This document shows, one piece after another, positions 17,359-25,220 of a DNA stretch of 64,000 nucleotides. A program made the position numbers and the translations under genes. The stretch is from JAUIAI01 sp041396685 (GTDB lineage Bacteria > Pseudomonadota > Gammaproteobacteria > Burkholderiales > Burkholderiaceae_E), in contig JAWKYD010000011.1 of assembly GCA_041396685.1 (NCBI GenBank), positions 172,730 to 236,729 on the forward strand, in the 5' to 3' direction. Below the pieces are notes generated by a model, which saw nothing but the letters and a program-made list of their open reading frames with translations, did no database searches and was not told the DNA's origin. How positions within the stretch are numbered: position 1 is the first letter of the stretch; the number at the start of each line of letters is the position of its first letter.

Positions 17359-18548
17359 GCGCTCACTCCCTGGGCGGCACCCTCGGCCAGCAAGGCATCG
17401 ATGCGCGCCGCGTCCAGACCGGCCTCGCGCAGAATCTCCAGCGTATGTTCACCTAGCGCCGGGGCGGGTCGGCGCAAGCCGGTGGGGGTGGCCGAGAAGC
17501 GCGCGGGAGCCCGCGTCTGTCGCAACGGTCCGGCCCGCGGATGATCGCTCTCGAGCAGAATCCGGTTGGCCGCAATCTGCGGATGGCGGATCATCTGGCG
17601 ACGGGTGAGCACCGGCGCGCACGGAACGTCGGCACGCTCGAGGCTTGCCAGCAGTTCGTCCGCCGCCCAGTCTGCGATCAGCTCCTGGGTCAGCCGCGTG
17701 CGCGCCTCCTTGTTGATCTCGCGAGCAGCCGGCGACCTGAAACGCTCGTCGTCGGCCAGCTCCGGTCGGCCGACCACCTCGCAGAACGAGCGCCAATGCT
17801 TGTCCTGCATGACGGCGACGGTCACGTAGCCCTCGCGCGTCTCGTAGATGAGGTCGATATACGACTGCGCGGTCTCGCGCTCGAGTTCATCGCCCACGAA
17901 GGTGTGGCCGCCCATGTCGGAGCCCCACAGGAAGGACACGATCGTGTCCAGCATCGACAGGCGCACGTGCTGGCCGACGCCGCGCCGCGCACGCGCGTAG
18001 AGCGCCGCGGAGATGGCCTGTGCCGCCTGGATCGCCGTGAGTTTGTCCGGCAGGATCGTGCGCACCAGCCGCGGCCGCCGCTCGTCGGCGCCTGCCTGCA
18101 CGGTGGTCAGGCCTGACAGCGCCTGGATCAAGGGATCGAAGACCGGCCGCTGCGCATAGGGGCCTTCGAACCCGAAGCCGGTGATGGAGACATAGACGAT
18201 GTCTTCTCGCACCGCCCGCACGGCCTGTTCGCCCAGCCCCATGCGCTCGGCCACGCCTGGCCGAAAATTCTGGATGAACACATCCGCCGAGCCGCACATG
18301 TCGAGCAAAACGTCGCGCGCCGCCCGCCGCTTCAGATCGAGCACGATCGAGCGCTTGTTGCGGTTGTTGTTCACGAACGAGGCCGAGAATCCGCCTCGCC
18401 GCGTCGCGACATGGCGCGAGTAATCGCCGCCGGGTGCCTCCACCTTGATCACGTCGGCCCCCTGGTCGGCGAGCGCCATCGTGCAGTACGGGCCGGACAC
18501 CATCGTCGTCAGATCGATGATGCGCACATCCGAGAATGGACCGTGCAT
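17355..18548 (-). CDS. CaiB/BaiF family (class III) CoA transferase
   Basis: A 397-residue CoA transferase that moves CoA between carboxylic acids. The N-terminus (IIDLTTMVSGPYCTM, then GADVIKVE) and the internal FDPLIQALSGL with the catalytic aspartate at residue 138 are characteristic. The chain forms interlocked dimers in this family. TGGAGAG precedes the ATG. It is the first gene of a leftward set with the esterase and the split decarboxylase, suggesting a small pathway for an unusual organic acid. Known relatives include formyl-, carnitine- and succinyl-CoA transferases; the true acid pair is unknown. Confidence 0.88.
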   Translation of the reverse strand: MHGPFSDVRIIDLTTMVSGPYCTMALADQGADVIKVEAPGGDYSRHVATRRGGFSASFVNNNRNKRSIVLDLKRRAARDVLLDMCGSADVFIQNFRPGVAERMGLGEQAVRAVREDIVYVSITGFGFEGPYAQRPVFDPLIQALSGLTTVQAGADERRPRLVRTILPDKLTAIQAAQAISAALYARARRGVGQHVRLSMLDTIVSFLWGSDMGGHTFVGDELERETAQSYIDLIYETREGYVTVAVMQDKHWRSFCEVVGRPELADDERFRSPAAREINKEARTRLTQELIADWAADELLASLERADVPCAPVLTRRQMIRHPQIAANRILLESDHPRAGPLRQTRAPARFSATPTGLRRPAPALGEHTLEILREAGLDAARIDALLAEGAAQGVSA

Positions 18549-18741
18549 GGCTGCTCTCCAGAAAAGAAAACGCCCGGCACCCGCTGCGCAAGAGATCGCT
18601 GGTCAGGCGATCCGGCCGCAGAGAACGGGCAACCGGGCGATTCTAGATTGCCGGCAGCGATGGGCTCGAAGAAAGCCCGCCGCTCCGACGCGCCGCACCA
18701 CCGGCCACGAACGAGGCCCGTGGCGCCGGCGCCGCCGCACC

Positions 18742-19134
18742 TTACTGGGCAGCGTCCTTCAGGCGCTTCATGGCGCGCACTTTCAGGCGCGTGGAAGCCG
18801 GCTTGGCCGGGAACCAACGCTCTTCACCGGTGAACGGGTCCTTGCCGAAGCGCTTCTTCTTGGCCGGCACCTTCTGGGTGACGATCTTGAGCAGACCGGG
18901 CAACGTGAACTCACCGACGCCACGTTTGTTCAGCGCACCGACCATCGTCGCTTCGAGGCTGGCCATCACGGCCTTGACCGCCTTGGGCTCGACACCGGAC
19001 TGGGCGGCCAGGTGCTGCGCGAGGCTGGTCTTCGTGAACGTGTCCTTGACCGCGCTCGGAGCCTTCGGTGCGGCAGCTTTCTTGGCTGCGGGTTTCTTGG
19101 CCGCGGCCGTGGTGGTCTTGCGTGATGTCGCCAT
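18742..19134 (-). CDS. HU/IHF-family DNA-binding protein with Lys/Ala-rich tail
   Basis: A 130-residue nucleoid protein. Residues 33-130 follow the HU fold (KTSLAQHLA, then GVGEFTLPGL, then a basic beta arm with PFTGE at 100-104). A basic KKPAAKKAA-type tail (residues 10-30) precedes it, like histone H1-tailed HU proteins of some beta- and deltaproteobacteria. Compared with standard HU (90 residues) it is longer and starts with the tail. The ATG at 19134 begins the MATSRKT sequence; earlier in-frame codons lie in a low-GC leader. The leader contains hairpins described separately, so expression may be attenuated. Confidence 0.88.
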   Translation of the reverse strand: MATSRKTTTAAAKKPAAKKAAAPKAPSAVKDTFTKTSLAQHLAAQSGVEPKAVKAVMASLEATMVGALNKRGVGEFTLPGLLKIVTQKVPAKKKRFGKDPFTGEERWFPAKPASTRLKVRAMKRLKDAAQ

Positions 19135-19190
19135 ATTGGTTTTCAGTCCGATTGTTGAAAATGACAATGACGCCGCCGTGTTTCGAAAAA

Positions 19191-19325
19191 GCCCTTTAAA
19201 CAAGGGCAAAAAGCGTTGTCATCGAAAAAATTATCGCACGCATGCGGCGGCGCACTCGCGCTGAAACGCCTTGTTTCAAGCGTTTTGTCGCGAAAAAAGC
19301 GCAATCCGGCCCTTGAAACAAGGGC
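19191..19325. repeat. Three related hairpins in the leader gap before the HU-like gene
   Basis: GCCCTTTAAACAAGGGC (19191-19207) and GCCCTTGAAACAAGGGC (19309-19325) are near-identical short hairpins. Between them, 19264-19286 forms a third: AAACG(C)CTTG, a TTT loop, then CAAGCGTTT, with one bulged base. On the minus strand the first is followed by TTTTT, terminator-like, about 57 bases before the HU-like start. The gap 19135-19501 holds no gene and is AT-richer than its surroundings. Confidence 0.7.
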
Positions 19326-19326
19326 T

Positions 19327-19376
19327 CGGCGGGCATCCGAGCGGACGTCGACCACTGCCCGGCGAGCATCCGAGCG
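19327..19376. repeat. 17-base direct repeat, 33-base period
   Basis: CGGCGGGCATCCGAGCG at 19327-19343 recurs with one mismatch at 19360-19376. It lies just beyond the hairpin series and before the phosphatase gene. Function is unknown; it could be a paired protein-binding site or slippage product. Confidence 0.6.
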
Positions 19377-19501
19377 CAGGTCGGGGCGTCATTCGCGCTC
19401 GCGTATCATCGCCGCACGCCCCCGTTCCATCCCCGTGCCCTGCGAGTGAATCTTGAGCCCGCGAGGTGTTTCGGCAGCCTGCTCGTCCAAGCGAAGCCAT
19501 C

Positions 19502-20122
19502 ATGACCACCGAAATCGTCCTGATCCGACACGGCGAAACGCCACTCAATGCAGCGCGCGTATTCCAGCAACCCGACACCCCGCTGTCCGATCGTGGCCTT
19601 GCGCAGGCCGCCGCCGCAGCCCAGCGGCTGCACCAATTGGGAATAGACGCCATCGTGAGCAGCGACATGATGCGCGCGCGGCAAACGGCCCAGGCCCTCG
19701 CCGACCGTCTTTCGCTACCGGTCGTCACCACCGAGTTGCTCGCCGAGCGTAACTTCGGCGATCTGCGCGGCCGGCCGCGCAGCAGCATCGATTTCGATGC
19801 CGATGCCGAAGACTACGAACCGCCAAACGGCGAATCGAATCCGGTGTTCTACGAACGCGTGGCGCGGGCGTTCGAATGGGTGCTCGCACACGAAGTTCCC
19901 GAGGGCGCGCGACTGGCCGTGTTCACACACGGACTGGTGCTGCGCCGGATCGTCGCCGCGCACCTGGCGCTGGCCGAGGGTCAGACGCCGATCGATCAGT
20001 TCGCCAACACGGCGATCACGATCATCGAGCGGCTCGCGCCGTACAAGGTGCGCTTGATGGCCTGCGACCGGCACTTGAGCGAAGTCGCCGGAACGACGTC
20101 ACGGGGTCTGTCAGGAATGTGA
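19502..20122 (+). CDS. Histidine phosphatase family protein (phosphoglycerate mutase-like)
   Basis: A 206-residue enzyme of the histidine phosphatase clan. The RHGET motif near residue 9 carries the phosphorylated histidine, the acid/base glutamate is in LAERNFGDLRG, and FTHG near the end holds the second histidine. Proteins of this length act as general phosphatases, cobalamin-pathway phosphatases (CobC) or mutases; no cobalamin genes are nearby. The ATG at 19502 directly precedes TTEIVLIRHG, the normal family start. It is transcribed alone, divergent from the HU-like gene. Confidence 0.88.
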   Translation: MTTEIVLIRHGETPLNAARVFQQPDTPLSDRGLAQAAAAAQRLHQLGIDAIVSSDMMRARQTAQALADRLSLPVVTTELLAERNFGDLRGRPRSSIDFDADAEDYEPPNGESNPVFYERVARAFEWVLAHEVPEGARLAVFTHGLVLRRIVAAHLALAEGQTPIDQFANTAITIIERLAPYKVRLMACDRHLSEVAGTTSRGLSGM

Positions 20123-20203
20123 TCCAGCGCATCGCTTGCCACGGCAGGCAGACCGAGAAGGTCGATCGGGCGAGTGGCGCTCGCAGCGGTCGGACGATGC
20201 CGA

Positions 20204-20761
20204 TCAATCCGCCAGCAACGGCTCGACCGGCTCGTAGCCAGAAACGAAATCATTGCTGCGCCCGTTGCTGTCGAAGGTGTGGCGCTCGACTCGGCCGATG
20301 TCGCCGCCGTAGGCGTGGATGCTGATCGCGACCTCGTCGGACACGTTGCCCACACGATGAATATCACCGATGCGCGGCGACACCGCACCGACATCGCCAA
20401 CCTCGGCATCGATGCATTTCGTGACCACCATTTCGCCCCGCTCGAGCCGATAGGCTTCGGTACGCTCGCGCCCCTGGTGGATACCGATCACTCCCCAGAC
20501 CGTGTGATCGTGGATCGGGGTCCATTGACCCGGCGACCAGACGAAAGACACGACCGAGAAACTGCCGTCGGCGGCCACGTACAACGGATACTGCGCATAG
20601 CGGTCGCCGCGCGGGCGGCTGTGCGACGCGGGCAGCCAGCCGCTCTTGCCCAGCAGGCCGCGCAGCGCATCCTGTACGGCGCCGATCACGGCGGCCTCCT
20701 CGGTCTCGGTTGCGATCGCGTGGCGGCAGCTGGCAATGAACTTCTCGAATTCCTGCGACAT
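20204..20761 (-). CDS. Cysteine dioxygenase-type thiol dioxygenase
   Basis: A 185-residue cupin enzyme that oxidises a thiol to a sulfinic acid using O2 and Fe(II). The iron ligands are His84 and His86 in PIHDH and His135 in DIHRVGN. The position of the mammalian Cys93 is Val91 here, so the Cys-Tyr crosslink is absent, as in bacterial enzymes. Both cysteine dioxygenase and 3-mercaptopropionate dioxygenase have this form and the substrate cannot be fixed by eye. AGGAG precedes the ATG at 20761, which excludes the long upstream open frame. It stands alone. Confidence 0.88.
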   Translation of the reverse strand: MSQEFEKFIASCRHAIATETEEAAVIGAVQDALRGLLGKSGWLPASHSRPRGDRYAQYPLYVAADGSFSVVSFVWSPGQWTPIHDHTVWGVIGIHQGRERTEAYRLERGEMVVTKCIDAEVGDVGAVSPRIGDIHRVGNVSDEVAISIHAYGGDIGRVERHTFDSNGRSNDFVSGYEPVEPLLAD

Positions 20762-21081
20762 GGTCTCTCCTGGCGGGGTGCGAGCGCGGCGCGTCCGACT
20801 CTGGGGTGCGTCGCGCAATGATATGACGATGCTTCGGACGAACACGATCACCGTCGCCGAGCACGCCGGTTCCCGCGTTCGGGCAACCGCCCGGTGGGGC
20901 CGGATGCGACTCGCCGTGGACCAGTGGATGCGCGCGTCTGTGCATTTGCGCAATTGGCCGGCAGCAATCGCCGTGCGGTGCGTCACGGGCACGATCGATG
21001 CTGACGCTCAGACTGTAGCCCGGCGCCGGGGCTCAGCCTCCGCGCCTTCGATTCCGACCGTCCGACTGCCCGCCCGCCCCG
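20762..21081. other. Gene-free stretch
   Basis: The 320 bases between the thiol dioxygenase start and the small rightward gene show no credible coding region, no tRNA and no clear terminator. It presumably holds both promoters, but no convincing hexamers were found. Confidence 0.5.
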
Positions 21082-21336
21082 ATGATGAGCTTGAACGAAT
21101 TGCTGGACACGCAAACCCGCGTGTCGTATGTCGTGCGGATCGCCACCGCCAACCGTGCCGAGCTCGAGCTGCTGTGCATCCAAGCCGGGCTCGAGCACCG
21201 TCGTCAGCCAACGGCGACGCTGCGCACCGCACTCAGGCAGCGGATGTTGTCTGCCCCCGTCCGGTGGCCGTCTACCGACCTGGCCACGGCAGACGGCGCG
21301 CGGTCGCAAGTCTGGGCCGGTGACAGCGCCGGCTGA
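21082..21336 (+). CDS. Hypothetical 84-residue protein
   Basis: No family is recognised. The reading frame ATG ATG AGC TTG AAC keeps strong G/C third positions over its whole length, unlike the neighbouring frames, which supports coding. The product is mostly helical in appearance, with an SLNELLDTQTRVSYVVRIATANRAELELL-like first half (written in parts: SLNELLDTQT, then RVSYVVRIATANRAELELL) and a Ser/Thr/Ala-rich end. The second ATG at 21085 could be the true start. It ends 71 bases before the convergent ankyrin gene. It could be a small regulator-like or orphan protein. Confidence 0.45.
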   Translation: MMSLNELLDTQTRVSYVVRIATANRAELELLCIQAGLEHRRQPTATLRTALRQRMLSAPVRWPSTDLATADGARSQVWAGDSAG

Positions 21337-21407
21337 TTCGCCAGGATCGGCCCCCCGGTAGATACGCAGGAGAGCCGACGGCGAATCGAGCCGCCGGCAC
21401 ACGTTGG

Positions 21408-22151
21408 CTACTTTGCCTTGTTCCTGGCGTTGAATGCGCTCGCGTAACGGCGCAGGCGCTCGGCGCGATCGGCCTCCCCACGACGCTCCAGGTAGTCGGC
21501 CGCGCTGAGCCCCGACTGATTCACCCGCGTCGGGTCGGCACCGGCCAGAACCAGCTCCTGGTAAGCGGTCAGGTAGCCCATGCGCGCGGCCATCATCATC
21601 GCAGTCGTACCGTTTGGGGACTCGGCATCGAGATCGGCGCCGGCCTTGATCAGCAGGTTCATGGTCTCGGAATGGCCGTTGGCTGCCGCATAGTGCAGCG
21701 GCGTCCAGCCATCGCGATTGACCTTGGCGCCGCGCGCAATCAGCTTCTCGACGGACGGGTTATGGCCACGAAATGCCGCCATCATCAGCGCCGTTTCGCC
21801 GTTCCGGTTGGTGGCCTCGAGATCGAGCTTGGGCGCCGTGAGCAATGCGGCAAGGGCGGCAAACGAGTTCTCGGTGGCAGCCATGACCACCGCCGGCCCC
21901 CGCTCGAGCTCGCGGGCATTGGCGTCGACCCCCTTCGCCAGCAAGGACTCGACCAGGCGGGCATCGTCGAGCAGAACCGCCTCGAGCAGCATCAGGCGAG
22001 GATCTTTCTCGGACGCGCTCGTTTGCGCGGGCTCGTCTTTTAGACCGGGATCAGCAGCCTGAGCCGGCGTGGTCGATAGACCAAGGGCCAAGACCAGGGC
22101 CAGCGAGATGCACGACCATTTGCAGCGAGACGACGTTTCGAACACTTGCAT
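21408..22151 (-). CDS. Ankyrin-repeat protein with signal peptide
   Basis: A 247-residue exported protein. A basic start and hydrophobic core end at AQAAD around residue 33. About four to five ankyrin repeats follow, seen as repeated TALMMAAFRGH, TPLHYAAANGH and GTTAMMMAARMGY segments, each with the leucine/alanine helix pair that mediates protein binding. In many betaproteobacteria a periplasmic ankyrin protein sits after the holB-pilZ-tatD genes, as here (9 bases after tatD). The bound partner is unknown. Confidence 0.88.
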   Translation of the reverse strand: MQVFETSSRCKWSCISLALVLALGLSTTPAQAADPGLKDEPAQTSASEKDPRLMLLEAVLLDDARLVESLLAKGVDANARELERGPAVVMAATENSFAALAALLTAPKLDLEATNRNGETALMMAAFRGHNPSVEKLIARGAKVNRDGWTPLHYAAANGHSETMNLLIKAGADLDAESPNGTTAMMMAARMGYLTAYQELVLAGADPTRVNQSGLSAADYLERRGEADRAERLRRYASAFNARNKAK

Positions 22152-22160
22152 CGATTCCTC

Positions 22161-22958
22161 CTAGGTGGCTGGTGTGCCGCTATTCGCAGGCAGTTTTGCT
22201 TTGTCGAACAGGGTGAAGAAGTTGCGCGTCGTACGTGCTGCCAGCTCGGCGAGCTCCATGCCGCGCACCGCCGCCACACCGACCGCGACATCGCGCACCC
22301 ATGCCGGCTGGTTTCGCTTGCCGCGATGCGGCACCGGTGCCAGATAGGGTGAATCGGTCTCCACGAGCAGCCGGTCCGCCGGAACGCGGGCCGCGACGTC
22401 GCGCAGGTCCGCGGCATTCTTGAAGGTGACGATGCCGGAAAACGAGATGTAGAAGCCCATCTCGAGCGCCGCACGGGCCATGTCCCAGCTCTCGGTGAAG
22501 CAGTGAAGCACACCACCACAGCGATCGGCGCCCTCTTCGCGCATGATGGCCAGGGTGTCGTCTCGAGCAGCCCGCGTGTGAACGATCAATGGCAGGCCGG
22601 CCTCGCGGGCCGCGCGTACGTGCACCCGAAATCGTTCGCGCTGCCAGTGGGGATCGCCTTCGATACGAAAATAGTCGAGACCGGTCTCACCAATTGCGAC
22701 CACGCGCGGATGGCGCGCGGCCTCGACCAGAGTGTCTACATCGGGCTCGCGCACGCCTTCGTAGTCGGGATGCACGCCGACGCTGGCCCAGAGGTTGTGG
22801 TGCGCCTCGGCGAGCGCGCGCACGGTGCCCGCCTCTTCGAGCGTGACGGCCACGCACAGCGCGCCAGCGACGTCGGCCTGGCGCATCTGCGCGAGGACGG
22901 CGTCGAGATCATCTCTCAGGGCGGGGAAATCGAGGTGGCAGTGGGAATCGATGAACAC
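22161..22958 (-). CDS. tatD: TatD-family metal-dependent hydrolase
   Basis: A 265-residue TIM-barrel deoxyribonuclease-like hydrolase. The metal ligands are seen in order: HCH in DSHCHLD at the start, the glutamate of GETGLDYF, His in VHTRAARDD, His in HCFTESW and Asp in ETDSPYLAP. The GTG at 22958 is preferred because it opens directly on FIDSHCHLD, as in homologues; the open frame further up is non-homologous. It is the fourth gene of the mltG-tmk-holB-pilZ-tatD cluster, separated from pilZ by 148 bases. Family members act as 3'-5' exonucleases in DNA repair. Confidence 0.92.
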   Translation of the reverse strand: MFIDSHCHLDFPALRDDLDAVLAQMRQADVAGALCVAVTLEEAGTVRALAEAHHNLWASVGVHPDYEGVREPDVDTLVEAARHPRVVAIGETGLDYFRIEGDPHWQRERFRVHVRAAREAGLPLIVHTRAARDDTLAIMREEGADRCGGVLHCFTESWDMARAALEMGFYISFSGIVTFKNAADLRDVAARVPADRLLVETDSPYLAPVPHRGKRNQPAWVRDVAVGVAAVRGMELAELAARTTRNFFTLFDKAKLPANSGTPAT

Positions 22959-23106
22959 GGGCGGCGACGTTGCTTGAATCGCTCGTGCTGCGATTGTATC
23001 GGGCTTTCGAGGAGGCTTCGGCCCGGACGCGCCGACACCCGCCATCGCCACGCGGCCTTGCCCGCCTCGAGGGAGGCCGGCGCCGGCAATGCGCCGATCC
23101 TCCGGA

Positions 23107-23508
23107 TCAGATCGTGTGTGTCGCCTTCGCCGTGCGCGCACCGCCGATCAGGGTCTCGATGCGGTTGCGAGCCTGCTCGCCGGCGTCGTCGGCGGCGAGC
23201 TGAACACCGACCCCTTGCTGACGTCCCGGCACGCCCTGGGGGGTCAGCCAGACGACCTTGCCCGTGATCGCCAGTTTGTTGGGATCATCGAGCAGCGACA
23301 GGATGATGTAGACCTGGTCACCGAGTTCCGCCGCCCGCGTCGACGGTATGAACAAACCGCCACCGGCGATGAAGGGCATGTATGCCGCCTGCAATGCCGC
23401 CTTCTCGCGGATCGCCAACTGGATGACGCCCGGGCGGGAGGAACGTGACTCGGCGGCCTCGGCCGGTTTGCTGGCGGCATCCTGTGCGGGTGCTACGGCT
23501 TCGGACAT
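23107..23508 (-). CDS. pilZ: PilZ-domain protein, type IV pilus type
   Basis: A 133-residue PilZ protein. After a 25-residue Ala-rich lead the domain begins at RPGVIQLAIREKAALQAAY and ends with GRQQGVGVQL. It lacks the RxxxR and D/NxSxxG pair that binds cyclic-di-GMP, as does the PilZ of the holB-linked class, which acts by protein contact in type IV pilus assembly (with PilB and FimX in Xanthomonas). It lies 18 bases after holB on the same strand, the conserved arrangement. Confidence 0.9.
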   Translation of the reverse strand: MSEAVAPAQDAASKPAEAAESRSSRPGVIQLAIREKAALQAAYMPFIAGGGLFIPSTRAAELGDQVYIILSLLDDPNKLAITGKVVWLTPQGVPGRQQGVGVQLAADDAGEQARNRIETLIGGARTAKATHTI

Positions 23509-23526
23509 CGGTGACTCCGGCTCTGA

Positions 23527-24582
23527 TCAGCCCACGAACGCATCCCGGTACTGCAACAGAAGGCTTTCGCAAACCAGACGTGGATTGAGCGGATGGTCGC
23601 GCCAGGCGCGCGCTTCGAGCAATCGGTCGTGCTGCGCAATCAGGGCCTGCCAAGGCAGCCGTCCCGCCAGTCGTTCGAGCCGATCCCGATGCTGCGGAAA
23701 GTATCGCGCATCGGAACCCGCCTTGACCCTGGCCAGGTCGTTGACCCAACGTTGCAGCAGGTCTGTCCAATCGATCTCGGGTACGCCCGCGATCGCGTCG
23801 ACCACCGCTGGAAGAGCAGTGTCCGGGAGACCCGCAATCGCAGCCAGAACCGACCGATGAGCGGCGTCGCGCGCCGGTTCGACGCCGCTCAGCGCGTGCA
23901 GCGGTGCGCCAGCGGCGGCCAGGGCGCGATCGACGGCATCGTCCGCGACATCGGGTTGCGCGAGCATCCAGGCACGGGCCTCGGCGGTCGACGGAGCGGC
24001 CACGGCCACCGCCTGGCAGCGCGATCGGATCGTCGCCATGATGCGGTCCGGGTGACTGCTGATCAGCATCAGCAAGGTGCGCGCGCCGGGTTCTTCGAGC
24101 GATTTCAGCAAAGCATTGGCGGCATAGACGTTCATGGCGTCGGCCGGTTCGATCAGAACCACCCGCCAGCCCCCTCGATGGCCAGTGTGATTGAGGAAGT
24201 CGCCGAGCGCGCGCATGGCATCGATTCGAATCTCGCGTGAGGGCTTGCGCCCGCGCTCGGGAACGTGATCGGGGTCCATCGCCTCGGGCAACAGGCGGCG
24301 CAAATCGGGATGCGCACCGGCGGCAAACCAGCGGCAACCCGGGCAACGACCGCATGCCGCCCATGGCCCTGCGCCGTCGTCACGCGTGGTTTCGCAGAGC
24401 AAGTCGGCCGCGAACGCCTGTGCAAGCCAGGACTTGCCGACGCCGGCCGGACCATGGACCAGGAGCGCATGCGGGATGCGCGCCCGACGCTCGCGCAATG
24501 ACCGCAGTGGACCGTCGAGCCACGGCGGCCAGACCGGTGCGCGTTCGCCCTCGGACGTGGGCAACAAGACTGGCAGGGACAT
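23527..24582 (-). CDS. holB: DNA polymerase III subunit delta'
   Basis: A 351-residue clamp-loader subunit. The AAA+ core has a GPAGVGKS loop at residues 44-51 and a zinc-binding set Cys63, Cys77, Cys80 and Cys83. LKSLEEP marks the Walker B/sensor region typical of delta'. It loads the sliding clamp with the delta and gamma/tau subunits at the replication fork. The ATG at 24582 starts MSLPVLLPT as in relatives. It sits 20 bases after tmk and 18 before pilZ, a gene order widely kept in beta- and gammaproteobacteria. Confidence 0.93.
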   Translation of the reverse strand: MSLPVLLPTSEGERAPVWPPWLDGPLRSLRERRARIPHALLVHGPAGVGKSWLAQAFAADLLCETTRDDGAGPWAACGRCPGCRWFAAGAHPDLRRLLPEAMDPDHVPERGRKPSREIRIDAMRALGDFLNHTGHRGGWRVVLIEPADAMNVYAANALLKSLEEPGARTLLMLISSHPDRIMATIRSRCQAVAVAAPSTAEARAWMLAQPDVADDAVDRALAAAGAPLHALSGVEPARDAAHRSVLAAIAGLPDTALPAVVDAIAGVPEIDWTDLLQRWVNDLARVKAGSDARYFPQHRDRLERLAGRLPWQALIAQHDRLLEARAWRDHPLNPRLVCESLLLQYRDAFVG

Positions 24583-24602
24583 GTCAGCGCGATCCGGAGA
24601 TG

Positions 24603-25220
24603 TCAGCCGGCGCCGAGCATGTCGGCCAGATCTTGCTCGATGCTGGCGGCTACCAGCTCGCGCGAGGCGGTTGCGTCGATGCGCACCACACGGCCGGGCT
24701 CGGCGTCGGCGATGCGTGCGAAGCCGGCCGCCACGCGCTCGAAGAAGGACTGCTGCTCGGCCTCGAAGCGGTCTGCCGGCGCGCGCGCGTGTACGCGCGC
24801 CGAGGCCTGCCCGGGATCGAGATCGAACCAATACGTGCGATCGGGCCAGAGCCCGCCGTGCACGCGTTGCGCCAACCAAGCCAGCACGGCGGGATCGAGG
24901 CCACGGCCGGCGCCCTGGTAGGCGAGACTGGAGTCGGTAAAGCGGTCGCAGACCACCCAGTGGCCGGCAGCCAGTGCCGGCTCGATCAGGCGCGTGACGT
25001 GGTCGTGACGAGCCGCGAACACCAGTAGCGCCTCCGTCAGGGGGGCCATGGAGCGGCCGAGTACGAGTTCGCGAATAGCTTCGGCCAGTTCGGTGCCACC
25101 GGGCTCACGCGTGACCTCCACCTGCAGCCGGCGCGCGCGCAACCACTGCGCCGTGTGATCGATGTGCGTGCTCTTGCCCGCGCCGTCGATCCCCTCGAAC
25201 GAGACGAACCTGCCCCTCAT
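24603..25220 (-). CDS. tmk: Thymidylate kinase
   Basis: A 205-residue dTMP kinase that makes dTDP for DNA synthesis. The P-loop is GIDGAGKST at residues 10-18, followed by VTREPGGTELAEAIR and VCDRFTDSSLAYQGAGRGL, the conserved substrate-binding and DR motifs. A LID with several arginines lies near residue 150. It overlaps the end of mltG by 4 bases and precedes holB, the conserved housekeeping order. Confidence 0.95.
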   Translation of the reverse strand: MRGRFVSFEGIDGAGKSTHIDHTAQWLRARRLQVEVTREPGGTELAEAIRELVLGRSMAPLTEALLVFAARHDHVTRLIEPALAAGHWVVCDRFTDSSLAYQGAGRGLDPAVLAWLAQRVHGGLWPDRTYWFDLDPGQASARVHARAPADRFEAEQQSFFERVAAGFARIADAEPGRVVRIDATASRELVAASIEQDLADMLGAG

